A stretch of 64,000 nucleotides of DNA, taken from Aquitalea denitrificans (lineage in GTDB: Bacteria; Pseudomonadota; Gammaproteobacteria; Burkholderiales; Chromobacteriaceae). The notes beneath the pieces were generated by a model, which was not told the origin of the DNA, did not search any database, and was given only the letters and a program-made list of their open reading frames with translations. Every line of letters begins with the position of its first letter. Position 1 is the stretch's first letter. Location: positions 1,054,001-1,118,000 of the forward strand of contig NZ_CP047241.1 of the NCBI RefSeq assembly GCF_009856625.1. The letters are read 5' to 3'. Of the stretch, positions 9,558 through 18,149 are shown piece after piece. Both the position numbers and the translations under genes were made by a program.

Positions 9558-10319
9558 TCAGTCCTGTAAGGGTGAGCCGCCGATAAGGGCGAGCAAGCCA
9601 CCATCAATGCGGATGACTTCTCCGGTAATGAAGGCAGCACGGTCAGACAGCAAAAAAGCCACCAGCTCGGCAACCTCGCTGGCATGACCGGCGCGGCCCA
9701 GCGGATGCATGGTGTCGATTTCTTTGCGTAAGGCAGCGGGGGAGGGCGCACTGGCGATGGCATCGCGCAGCATGGGGGTGTCGATGGAGCCTGGGGCGAT
9801 GGCATTGGACCGTACGCCCTGGCTGGCAAAGTCCACGGCAATGGATTTGCTCAGGCCAATCAGCCCATGCTTGGATGCCGTATAGGCAGCCACATTGCGC
9901 TGAGAGGCCAGGCCTTGTACCGAGGCCATGAATACCAGGGCGCCACGGTTGGCGATCAACTGGGGCAACAAGGCCTGTGCCAGCAGGAAGGCTGCGCCCA
10001 GATTGGTCGCCATGACTTCATCCCAGCATTGCTGCGAGGTTTCCAGCGCCGAGCCATAACGTTGGATACCCGCGTTATGGGATAAACCATGGGCACCGCC
10101 CAGTTCTTGCGCTGCCGCCGCAGCAGCATCAGCCGTAGCACGGTCGGCAACCGAACCGATGACCAGTCGATGGGGAAGATTACTTGGCAAGGTCTCTGCC
10201 ATGCGTGCCAGCCCTTTGGCATCGATATCCACCAATACCAGCGGCTGGCCTTCTGTGGCCAGTCGCGTCGCGACTGCTTGCCCAATGCCATTGGCAGCCC
10301 CACTGACTACTACGCTCAT
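9558..10319 (-). CDS. SDR family NAD(P)-dependent oxidoreductase
   Basis: Short-chain dehydrogenase of 253 residues, first gene of the acid-sugar operon. The nucleotide site GAANGIGQ is at the N-terminus, catalytic Ser lies in VFMASVQG, YTASKHG supplies Tyr and Lys, and the C-terminal INGG-like segment appears as IRIDGG. The start at 10319 gives the best spacing to GGGAG; ATGs at 10325 and 10352 are in frame but crowd or precede that site. It probably oxidises the imported sugar to the lactone handled by the SMP-30 protein. Confidence 0.88.
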   Translation of the reverse strand: MSVVVSGAANGIGQAVATRLATEGQPLVLVDIDAKGLARMAETLPSNLPHRLVIGSVADRATADAAAAAAQELGGAHGLSHNAGIQRYGSALETSQQCWDEVMATNLGAAFLLAQALLPQLIANRGALVFMASVQGLASQRNVAAYTASKHGLIGLSKSIAVDFASQGVRSNAIAPGSIDTPMLRDAIASAPSPAALRKEIDTMHPLGRAGHASEVAELVAFLLSDRAAFITGEVIRIDGGLLALIGGSPLQD

Positions 10320-10344
10320 CACCATCTCCCAGTTGGATTTGAGC

Positions 10345-10361
10345 GCTACCATACTAGTAGC
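10345..10361. promoter_or_regulatory. Inverted repeat, candidate GntR operator
   Basis: GCTAC-N7-GTAGC with an inner TACTAGTA palindrome, 26 bases before the start of the SDR gene. Its position fits an operator for the GntR/FCD regulator of the same operon. Assignment is inference. Confidence 0.4.
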
Positions 10362-10683
10362 CGATAAGCTGAGTAACCGATCAAAGGGTCAGCCGTGGCT
10401 GGGTTTATTGGCTATCTGGGCATGAAGCGGCTAACAGGCCGCTGGGCGCGTGAGTACTTGATTCCGGGATATTGCCGGCATGGTGGTAAGCAGGGCGGAG
10501 GTGGAAAACAGCATCTTGCGCTTGGCGTGGTCTGACCGATGGATCAGGAGGGTGTTGGGCAATCAGCGCGTACAGTCTGCCGGGCCGTCACCAGTAGGAC
10601 AGCGTGAGAAGGGTGCCGCAGATGTGGTCGTCCGGATATCTGGCAGAGGCAACAGAGGCGAGTGTGAGTCGCCTCTGGATTAG
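10362..10683. other. Intergenic stretch without recognisable gene
   Basis: About 320 bases between the start of the acid-sugar operon and the 3' end of the response-regulator gene. It must hold the operon promoter. A short 67-codon frame exists on the plus strand but has no ribosome site and no family resemblance. I see no RNA gene or repeat. Confidence 0.5.
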
Positions 10684-11324
10684 TCAAACCAGTTTGTTGG
10701 TACGGGCAAAGTCAGTCAGGTCCACCACATTTGAAATGCCCAGTTTCTCGAAGATGTTCACCTTGTAGGTGCTGACGGTCTTGTTGCTGATGAACAGCCG
10801 GTCGGCAATGTCCTTGTTGGACAGGCCTTGTTGGACAGGCCTTGTGCCAGATGCTGTAGCACGGCCAGCTCGCGGTCAGACAGTTTTTCGATACGGCTGT
10901 CCATCTGGTTTTCGATATTGAGCTTGGCACCGGATACCACATCGCGTGGGAAGAAGCTGTAGCCGGCCATGATGGCATCCGATGCTGACAGGATGGCATT
11001 CAGATCCTTGCTCTTGCTGACAAAGCCATCTGCTCCTGCTTGCATGGAGCGCGAGGCATACACCATTTCGTCCTGGGCCGAGAGAACCAGCAGCTTGATG
11101 CCCGGATGCTGCCCCTTGATGCGTTTGATCAGCTCCAGACCACTGATGCGCGGGATATTGAGGTCGATGATGATCAGGTCGACCTTGTGTTCCCGGACCA
11201 GCTCGATGACGGACTGGCTATTGTCGGTTTCGCCGATGATTGCGTATCGCCCCGACTTTTCCAGTACAGAGCGGACCGCCAGACAGATGGCTGGGTGGTC
11301 ATCGACAATGATGGCGCTTTTCAT
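10684..11324 (-). pseudogene. LuxR/FixJ-type response regulator (EvgA/BvgA-like), frameshifted in the HTH domain
   Basis: The first 168 residues are a normal receiver domain plus linker: acidic pocket VDDHP, phospho-acceptor Asp in IIIDLNIPR, Lys in VSKSKD, then the beginning of a GerE/LuxR helix-turn-helix (KLSDRELAVLQHLAQGLSNK). At that point a 14-bp tandem duplication (10812-10839) shifts the frame and the protein ends in 20 unrelated residues with a stop at 10758. Removing one unit restores DIADRLFISNKTVSTYKVN and continues to a natural stop at 10684-10686, giving 208 residues. As read, the DNA-binding domain is lost. No sensor kinase is in the window. It diverges from the REC-EAL gene. 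Confidence 0.88.
10812..10845. repeat. 14-bp tandem duplication causing the frameshift
   Basis: The unit CCTTGTTGGACAGG occurs twice directly adjacent (10812-10825 and 10826-10839) followed by a further CCTTGT. The length is not a multiple of three. Such a direct repeat can be gained or lost by slippage. Confidence 0.95.
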
Positions 11325-11522
11325 TCTTAAATCTCCGGAATGTTATGGATTAGAAATAATATTTTTCTAGCATTCGACTGCAGGAGAGTAAATGTGTTTC
11401 TTTAAAAAAGTCATAAGAAAAATCTAGTATTCAATCAGAAATTTCCCATCAGCATTCAGTATCTAGGTAAGGATAATGTAACGCTTATAAAAAACCAAGT
11501 TTTATGATTTCAGGTGATTTTA

Positions 11523-12758
11523 ATGACTGGTCCATTATTACAAAGCGATATTTTTCCATTACGGATATTGATTGTCGAAGATCACGCAATTCAGCGCATG
11601 GCATTGCATGCGCTGCTTCAACAAGCTGGGGCGAACCTGATTGACGAGGCTGAGGATGGCTATCAGGCGCTGTCACAGCTGGAGTCGCACCGCTATGACT
11701 TGATGATCTGCGATCTGGACATGCCCAGGCTGGATGGTATCCAGCTGTTGCGTCACATGCGCAGGCTGGAGCATGTTCCCCAGCTGGTTTTTTGCAGCGC
11801 ACAAGCCGGGGATATCCTGCACAGTGTGTCCCGCTTTGGTGGTCATCAAGAGTTGCCCGTTCTGGGTAGCCTGGAAAAACCGGTATCGGCCGATCAGCTT
11901 GAATCCCTGCTGCAAGAATGCATCAATCAGATTGCCGGCAAGTCCGAGACTGCCGCTGCCAGGCACTATGCTTTCAGCCGCCAGGAGCTGCGAGATGCCA
12001 TGCACGCAGGTCAGATCCTGCCCTGGTACCAGCCCAAGATCGATCCGCAGACGATGGAAACGGTTTCTGTAGAGGCGCTGGCGCGCTGGCAGCACCCGGT
12101 GCACGGTCTGATCGCCCCGGCGCTGTTTCTGCCCCGCATTGATGAAGTCGACCTGGGAGAAGAATTGCTTTGTACCATGCTGGAGCATTCGGTACGGGAT
12201 TGCTGTGAGTGGGATACCCAGTTTCCCGCATTAAAACTGGGGGTGGCTGTCAATATCAACGTAAGAGAATTCGATAGGCCAGATATCCCGGATAAACTCA
12301 ATGCAATACTCAAATCAGCTCATCTTTCTCCTGCCAGAATCACACTGGAATTAACGGAAACCCAGCCGCTGGATAATCTGAGCTGTTCTCTGGAAAATGC
12401 CATTCGTTTGCGGGTGATGGGGTTTAATCTGGCACTGGATGATTTTGGTGCTGGTTATTCCGGATTCCATCATTTGCGGGAAATACCGGCCAATTCAGTC
12501 AAGATAGACCGTACGCTGGTACATCAGGCTGCCGGAGACCCCGCGGCAGAGAAACTACTGGGTTTTGCCGTGCGCATGCTGCAAAGCCAGCATGTCTCCG
12601 TTGTAGTGGAAGGCGTCAGCCGACGCCAGGATTTTGATCTGGTCAAGCAATTGCATGTTGATCTGGTGCAGGGCTTTCTGCTGGCCAAGCCCATGGCACG
12701 GGGCCGCTTGCCAGGCTTTATCCGCAATCCGCTGTCCTTGCCGCAAGCCTTGTCCTAA
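11523..12758 (+). CDS. Response regulator with EAL cyclic-di-GMP phosphodiesterase domain
   Basis: Protein of 411 residues that should degrade cyclic di-GMP when phosphorylated or relieved. Receiver domain at about residues 14-135: LIVEDH acidic pocket, phospho-acceptor Asp in ICDLDMPRLDG, Lys in SLEKP. EAL domain at about residues 155-400: VEALARW, ITLELTE, DDFGAGYSG, VKIDRTLV, QGFLLAKP are all present; the usual AEGVE is changed to VEGVS, so the last Glu of that motif is a Ser. The start at 11523 follows AGGTGA by five bases. The architecture matches VieA/RocR-type proteins, which are often controlled with EvgA/BvgA-like regulators such as the divergent neighbour. Confidence 0.9.
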   Translation: MTGPLLQSDIFPLRILIVEDHAIQRMALHALLQQAGANLIDEAEDGYQALSQLESHRYDLMICDLDMPRLDGIQLLRHMRRLEHVPQLVFCSAQAGDILHSVSRFGGHQELPVLGSLEKPVSADQLESLLQECINQIAGKSETAAARHYAFSRQELRDAMHAGQILPWYQPKIDPQTMETVSVEALARWQHPVHGLIAPALFLPRIDEVDLGEELLCTMLEHSVRDCCEWDTQFPALKLGVAVNINVREFDRPDIPDKLNAILKSAHLSPARITLELTETQPLDNLSCSLENAIRLRVMGFNLALDDFGAGYSGFHHLREIPANSVKIDRTLVHQAAGDPAAEKLLGFAVRMLQSQHVSVVVEGVSRRQDFDLVKQLHVDLVQGFLLAKPMARGRLPGFIRNPLSLPQALS

Positions 12759-13669
12759 AAACGCCGCAGCGACCACAATGCCAGTCCCATCAGGCCAATG
12801 CCGGCCAGTTGCCAGCTATCCAGCGCATGATGATAGACCAGCCAGTCCACCACAATGGCTGTTACCGGATAGACAAACTGCAGTACGGCAAAGCGGCTGG
12901 TGGAAACCCGGCTCATGCCACTGTAAAGCAAAGCATAGGCAAGGCCGGTATGCAGGCTGCCCAACCCGGCCAGCCAGGCCCAACTGGCTGTGGTAGTCGG
13001 CCAGCCATTCAGCAACGGCCACCAGGCCGTCAGTACCACCCCCACGGCACATTGCCACCAGGCAAGGGCAAATGAACTGATGCTGGGCTGGCTTCTGGCA
13101 ACGATGGGCAATCCGGCGTAGGCCAGCGATCCGCCAATGCACATTAGTACGCCGCTCAGAAAACCCTCTGGCAGCGCCTCGCTGCGCAGTCCTGCCAGCC
13201 CGCAGGCCAGTCCCAGGCCGACCAGTGCGGTGATGGCGGCCAGCAGGTGCTGGCGCGACAGCTTTTCACCCAGCAGCAGGCTGCCGTAAAGCATGACCCA
13301 GAAGGGCTGCAGGTGAAACAGCACGGTAGCCAAGCCGATGGAGGTGAGTGGGATGGTGGCAAAAAACAGCCCCCAGTTGCTAACCATCAACAAGCTGGCC
13401 AGCAAGACGGCCAGCAGCGATCTGCCACGCAAGCGCAACTCGCTCAGCTTGCCGCTGCAGGCTCCCCAGCCTAACAGCGCAATACCGCCAAACAGGCAGC
13501 GCATCAACACTGTCAGCAGCGGTGGCTGATTGGCTTCGGTCACGAAGATGCCCAGTGTGCCCAATAGCAGCCCGGCCAGAACCATGCTCCGGCTGCCGGT
13601 ATCCTGTTTGCGCTGCCGGGCCGTGGTGGCCAGGTGCAAGATGCTTGTATCTTTCATGACGGAAATCAT
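12755..13669 (-). CDS. EamA/DMT family transporter
   Basis: Inner-membrane drug/metabolite transporter of 304 residues with about ten hydrophobic spans in two EamA repeats (GLLLGTLGIFVTEANQP opening the first, SGVLMCIGGSLAYAGLP the second). It probably exports a small metabolite or amino acid. The stop overlaps the end of the convergent REC-EAL gene by four bases. It diverges from a LysR regulator, the usual arrangement for LysR-controlled exporters. The start could also be the ATG at 13657; neither has a strong ribosome site. Confidence 0.85.
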   Translation of the reverse strand: MISVMKDTSILHLATTARQRKQDTGSRSMVLAGLLLGTLGIFVTEANQPPLLTVLMRCLFGGIALLGWGACSGKLSELRLRGRSLLAVLLASLLMVSNWGLFFATIPLTSIGLATVLFHLQPFWVMLYGSLLLGEKLSRQHLLAAITALVGLGLACGLAGLRSEALPEGFLSGVLMCIGGSLAYAGLPIVARSQPSISSFALAWWQCAVGVVLTAWWPLLNGWPTTTASWAWLAGLGSLHTGLAYALLYSGMSRVSTSRFAVLQFVYPVTAIVVDWLVYHHALDSWQLAGIGLMGLALWSLRRF

Positions 13670-13716
13670 CGGGGCTGCTGCTTGTTTCGGTAAAGCGAAT
13701 TTATGATATGTTAATT

Positions 13717-13731
13717 ATTCGATTTTCGAAT
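13717..13731. promoter_or_regulatory. Candidate LysR operator (T-N11-A palindrome)
   Basis: ATTCGA-TTT-TCGAAT is a perfect 15-bp inverted repeat containing a T-N11-A LysR box, in the 80-bp gap between the divergent EamA and LysR genes. It overlaps the first possible LysR ATG codons, which argues for a later start of that gene. Confidence 0.5.
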
Positions 13732-13753
13732 GATGATGCGGCTGACAATGACC

Positions 13754-14620
13754 ATGCAGGACTTGCAACTGGATTGGCTACGCGCTTTTGTTGCCGTGGT
13801 GGATGCCGGCTCGCTCAGTGCGGCAGCCGGTCAGGTACATCGCTCACAGTCGGCAGTCAGCATGCAGCTGAAAAAGCTGGAGCAGGCCGCTGGCTGCGTG
13901 CTGTTGCTGCGCAATCCGCGCGAGCTGGCACTGACTGCCGCCGGGGCCGAATTGCTGCCGCATGCGCGCCGGGTACTGGCCGCACATTCTGCCGCGCTGG
14001 ATACCCTGCATGGTGCCCAGGTCAGTGGACAGTTGCGGCTGGGCGTGCCGGAGGATTATGCCGTTGCTTATCTGGGTAATGTGTTGCGCGAGTATGTGGG
14101 TCGCTTTCCTGCGGTGGAAATCAATCTGGTCTGCGAGCAATCGACGGCCCTGATCCGCAAGGTGGAAAGCGGCGAGCTTGATCTGGCAATGGTCAGCCGG
14201 GACGAGCCGGATCGGGGAGAGTACTTGTTTGACGAAACCATGGTCTGGGTGGGCGACAGTCAGCATGCAGCCTGGCTGCGCGACCCGCTGCCGATTGCCT
14301 TGTACGAACTGGGTAGCCGGGCGCGCAGCGCCGTGCTGGATGCGGTTGAGGCAAGGCAGCGTGCCTGGCGTGTGGTGTACAGCAGCCCCAGCGTGGCCGG
14401 ACAGCTGGCGGCGGTACACAGCGGCATGGCGGTTGCCGTGCTGACCGCATGCAGCTTGCCGCCGGGTATCCAGGTGCTTGGGGTAGAGCAGGGGCTGCCC
14501 GCTTTGCCACCCTTGCAGGTGGCACTGATACGTAGCCTGCATTCTCAGGGAGCCCGTGCCTGTGATGTGATGCAGCAGATGATTCGGCAGACGCTGCAAA
14601 GTAGAGAGCCAGTGAGCTGA
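13754..14620 (+). CDS. LysR family transcriptional regulator
   Basis: Regulator of 288 residues from the ATG at 13754 (MQDLQLDWLRAFV). In-frame ATGs at 13730, 13733, 13736 and 13748 would overlap the putative operator. The N-terminal HTH is clear (GSLSAAAGQVHRSQSAVSMQ) and the effector-binding fold follows (GQLRLGVPEDYAVAYL, then LDLAMVSRDEP). It likely controls the divergent EamA exporter. Confidence 0.88.
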   Translation: MQDLQLDWLRAFVAVVDAGSLSAAAGQVHRSQSAVSMQLKKLEQAAGCVLLLRNPRELALTAAGAELLPHARRVLAAHSAALDTLHGAQVSGQLRLGVPEDYAVAYLGNVLREYVGRFPAVEINLVCEQSTALIRKVESGELDLAMVSRDEPDRGEYLFDETMVWVGDSQHAAWLRDPLPIALYELGSRARSAVLDAVEARQRAWRVVYSSPSVAGQLAAVHSGMAVAVLTACSLPPGIQVLGVEQGLPALPPLQVALIRSLHSQGARACDVMQQMIRQTLQSREPVS

Positions 14621-14660
14621 TCAATACCGGATATGTGCTGGGACATGATTGTTCATAATG

Positions 14661-14708
14661 TTGACAATATCAATCATTTACGTCATATTTAATAGATGAT
14701 ATTGTCAA
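14661..14708. promoter_or_regulatory. Promoter with 12-bp perfect inverted repeat upstream of MFS gene
   Basis: TTGACAATATCA at 14661-14672 is repeated inverted at 14697-14708 with 24 bases between. The left arm begins with a consensus -35 TTGACA, and AT-rich -10-like sequence (CATATT, 14684-14689) lies 17 bases downstream. The arms would bracket the promoter of the MFS gene, as for a repressor. The regulator is not identified. Confidence 0.5.
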
Positions 14709-14765
14709 TTAATTGTGCATGCAGTTACCGTGTCATCGCGGCTGCATGCGCGCAAGGAGTTGCCC

Positions 14766-15998
14766 ATGGCTGAATCAAGCCTCTCACGCGAGCGCGGCCT
14801 GCTGTGGCTGCTGGCGCTGACCCAGTTCACCATCATCATGGATTTCATGGTGATGATGCCGCTGGGGCCGCAAATCATGCGTGCCTTCGCCATCAGCCCG
14901 GCCGCGTTTGCCACGGCAGTGTCGGCCTATTCCTGGTGTTCCGGCTTGTCCGGCCTGTTTGCCGCCACCTATATCGACCGCTTTGACCGTCGCCGTCTGC
15001 TGCTGGTGATTTATGGCCTGTTTGCGGCTTCCAACCTGGTGTGTGCAATGGCCGGCAACTTTCACATGCTGTTGCTGGCGCGCGCCTTTGCCGGCCTGAG
15101 CGGCGGTGTGCTGGCCTCCATCATCATGGCGATTGTCAGCGACATCATCCCGGTATCCCGCCGTGGGGCTGCCACCGGCACCATCATGACGGCCTTTTCG
15201 CTGGCGGCCATTGCCGGGGTGCCAGCCGGCATCGTGCTGGGTGCGCATCTGGGCTGGTCATCGCCGTTTTATCTGCTGACCGTGCTGTCGCTGCTGATAT
15301 GGCTGGCTGCATGGGTGCTGGTGCCTTCCTTGCGCCTGCATCTGCAGCTGGCACCGCCGCCTTTGAGTCAGGTTCTGCCCGGGTTGTGGCGTTTGCTGAG
15401 TAATCCGCTGCATCTGCGTGCATTCGGGCTCACCTTTCTCATGCTGGTGTCGCACATGATGGTGATCCCCTTCATTTCGCCGGTACTGGTGGCCAATCAC
15501 GGTATTGCGCCGCAGCAGATCGCCTGGATCTACATGGCTGGCGGTGCCGCCACCTTCTTTACTTCGCGCCGTATCGGCAGGTTGGCCGACCGCTATGGCA
15601 AGCACCAGCTGTTCCGCATCATGGCATTGTTTTCCATGTTGCCTGTGCTGTTTGTCACTCATCTGCCGGATTTGCCCTTTGTCGCCATCGTGGCATTTTT
15701 CCCGGTATTCATGGTTGCGCTGTCCGGTCGGATGATTCCGATGCAAGCCCTGCTGACCACGGTGCCGCAAGCACAGAACCGCGGTGCGTTTCTCAGTGTC
15801 AACAGCGCGATTCAGTCGCTGGGCAATGGCTGCGGTGCCTGGTTGGGCGGCTTGCTGCTCAGCAGTGGCAGCGGCGGGCAGATCATCGGCTATGGCAGCA
15901 ATGGCTGGTGTGCGGTTGCACTGGTAAGCGTGGCCTTGTGGTGGGTGAGCCGGGTGCAGGGGCAGCCGCAGCTTCCGCTGGCCGCCACGTCCTCCTGA
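14766..15998 (+). CDS. MFS transporter, DHA1 (drug:H+ antiporter) type
   Basis: Inner-membrane transporter of 410 residues with 12 predicted spans. The motif-A-like segment YIDRFDRRRLLL lies between spans 2 and 3, and a second one IGRLADRYGKHQL starts the second half. The start at 14766 follows AAGGAG; the frame is open 17 codons further upstream without a ribosome site. Likely efflux of a small organic compound; substrate unknown. The unusual palindromic promoter suggests tight repression. Confidence 0.87.
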   Translation: MAESSLSRERGLLWLLALTQFTIIMDFMVMMPLGPQIMRAFAISPAAFATAVSAYSWCSGLSGLFAATYIDRFDRRRLLLVIYGLFAASNLVCAMAGNFHMLLLARAFAGLSGGVLASIIMAIVSDIIPVSRRGAATGTIMTAFSLAAIAGVPAGIVLGAHLGWSSPFYLLTVLSLLIWLAAWVLVPSLRLHLQLAPPPLSQVLPGLWRLLSNPLHLRAFGLTFLMLVSHMMVIPFISPVLVANHGIAPQQIAWIYMAGGAATFFTSRRIGRLADRYGKHQLFRIMALFSMLPVLFVTHLPDLPFVAIVAFFPVFMVALSGRMIPMQALLTTVPQAQNRGAFLSVNSAIQSLGNGCGAWLGGLLLSSGSGGQIIGYGSNGWCAVALVSVALWWVSRVQGQPQLPLAATSS

Positions 15999-16197
15999 GC
16001 GATCGTGATCCAGCTTTTATCCGCCGTGGATAGGCGGGTGTAAAATTTAATCTTGTTGTGCTGGTTGTGGTTTGGCGGCAGACGCTAGAATGGCCGCCTA
16101 CTTTGGCAGGTTGCCGTACGCGGGCTGAGGGGCAGCGTAGCGGTTACACGGCATGCCGGGCGTTTCTGACTGAATACTGGGCACAAGCATAACAAGC

Positions 16198-18063
16198 ATG
16201 CAAAACAATAAGCGGATGACACCGCGTAGAGGGTCATGGGCAAGTCGGGGCTGGCTGTTGGTGCTGACCGGGGCTGGGCTGGCAATGCATTGCCAGTCCT
16301 TGAAGGCTGCCGAAGTCAGCAATGGCATTACCACCATCAAGCCCGAGCTGGGCGAGGCAAGCACACTGGAGCTGGGGGCCGCCAGCCTGTCGCTACGCGG
16401 CTGGCTGGGGATGGGCACGGTGATCCGCGCTGCCAATCCGGACCCGGCGCTCACCAGCGGCGCATCGATGAACAGCCTGAACGACGGCGACCTCAACTAT
16501 CGCAGCGGAGACGCAGTATCCACCGCCATCGAAAGCTATCTGCAGGCCGATCTGCAATACCAGGGCCTGGGGCTGCGGCTGGCTGGCAAGGCCTGGTATG
16601 ACTACACCCTGGCGCAGCAATCGGTGCTGCATGGCAATGTGCCCAATCATTACCAGTCCGGTGCCGCACTGAGTGATGAGGGGTTCGTGCCGCTGGGCCG
16701 CTTTGGCAATGTGGTGCTGGATGATGCTTATCTGTACGGCACTACCCGGCTGGCCGGCTATCCACTGCTACTGCGCGCTGGCCGGCAGACCATTCCCTGG
16801 GGCAGCCCCACCGCCAGCGGCATGCTGTCGCAAGTCAACGCGATTGATTACGCCGCCTTGAGCCGTGCCAGTTCGGTAGCGGCCGAGGCCGGCATTCCGG
16901 ACTGGGCGCTGTACGGCAAACTGAGTCTGAACGATAGGCTCGACCTGGATGGCTTTTACCAGTTTGCCTACGCGCCCAATGTCTACCCTGGCTGCGGCAC
17001 TTTTTATTCCACCGGCGATTACGTACAGCCGGGCTGCAATCAGCTCACTCTGAATGGTGCCCTGCTATCCGCCATTGTCCACCGCAACATCAGCACCACC
17101 GATGCCCAGGCCGTGAGCAATGCACTGGATTACGTTAGCCGCAGTGCCGACCGGCTGCCATCAGGTGGGCAATACGGGGCAGGTGTGCATTACCTGCTGG
17201 ATGGGGTGGGCAAATTCGGATTTTATGCCGCCAATATCGACAGCAAGATCGGCTACACCGGCGTGCAGCACAATAGTGCCGGTGTACTCACCCCCGTGCT
17301 GGCCAATAGCGGCCTGGCCCAGGCCACCGGGATTAGCAGCCAGTATTACCGTTCTTATCCTGCCAATCTGCATCTGTTCGTGCTGAATTTCGCCACCCGC
17401 CTGCCTGATCAGACTGGCGCCTATGCCGAGCTGGGCTATATCCCGGACCAGCCGCTGGCCTGGAACGGGGCTGACTTCCTCAACGGCTTGCTGATGGGGC
17501 GCGGCCCGCTGGCACGCCTGTACAGTCTGCCTGCCGGTGCCTCTGCCGATGGCTACGACCGTTACCAGGTGATGAGCCTGAGCCTGGGGGCCACCCGGCC
17601 GCTGGGCAAGCTGGCCGGGGGGGATGTCAAGCTATCTGCCGAGCTGGGCCTCAAGCATGTCTTTGCCTTGCCCGACCCCTCGGTGATGCGCTACGGCCGC
17701 GCAGGCTGGGGCATGGCGGCAAGCCAGGCCTATCCCAGCTGCAGTGGCGATGCAGCCACTTGCAGGCTAGATGGCTTCATCACCAGCAATGCCTGGGGTG
17801 TGCGGCTGCGGCTGGAGAGCCGCTATGCCACCCTTTGGCCGGACATGACGCTGACCCCGGCCCTGACACTGGGGCAGGATGTACGCGGCTATTCCTACGA
17901 TGGCCAGTTTTCCCAAGGCCGCTTCACCACCATGCTGAGCCTGGCGCTGAATGTGCGGCGTGACTACCAGCTGGATCTGAGCTATCTGAAAACTGGCGGT
18001 GGTGATTACAACCTGCTGCGCGATCGCAGTCTGGTGTCGCTGGGGCTGGGCATGCGTCTGTAG
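16198..18063 (+). CDS. DUF1302 family outer-membrane protein
   Basis: Exported protein of 621 residues. A signal peptide covers about the first 38 residues (basic N-region, hydrophobic core, cleavage near LKAAE). The remainder is built of alternating amphipathic strands with many Gly/Tyr, and contains the family segment LRAGRQTIPWGSPT. DUF1302 proteins are usually paired with a DUF1329 lipoprotein; none is in this window. It probably forms an outer-membrane barrel for hydrophobic compound uptake or export. The gene appears monocistronic. Confidence 0.85.
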   Translation: MQNNKRMTPRRGSWASRGWLLVLTGAGLAMHCQSLKAAEVSNGITTIKPELGEASTLELGAASLSLRGWLGMGTVIRAANPDPALTSGASMNSLNDGDLNYRSGDAVSTAIESYLQADLQYQGLGLRLAGKAWYDYTLAQQSVLHGNVPNHYQSGAALSDEGFVPLGRFGNVVLDDAYLYGTTRLAGYPLLLRAGRQTIPWGSPTASGMLSQVNAIDYAALSRASSVAAEAGIPDWALYGKLSLNDRLDLDGFYQFAYAPNVYPGCGTFYSTGDYVQPGCNQLTLNGALLSAIVHRNISTTDAQAVSNALDYVSRSADRLPSGGQYGAGVHYLLDGVGKFGFYAANIDSKIGYTGVQHNSAGVLTPVLANSGLAQATGISSQYYRSYPANLHLFVLNFATRLPDQTGAYAELGYIPDQPLAWNGADFLNGLLMGRGPLARLYSLPAGASADGYDRYQVMSLSLGATRPLGKLAGGDVKLSAELGLKHVFALPDPSVMRYGRAGWGMAASQAYPSCSGDAATCRLDGFITSNAWGVRLRLESRYATLWPDMTLTPALTLGQDVRGYSYDGQFSQGRFTTMLSLALNVRRDYQLDLSYLKTGGGDYNLLRDRSLVSLGLGMRL

Positions 18064-18149
18064 TCGGTAGCGGCATTGCCTGTGCTCCCACAGCCCCTTA
18101 CACTTGCGGCCAGTTTGCCCCTCGTCATCTTTCCTATTGTCCAGATGCC

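Noticed and set aside
10480..10683. Small plus-strand frame of 67 codons
   Set aside because: No ribosome site, no recognised domain, and it sits in the promoter region before the minus-strand operon.
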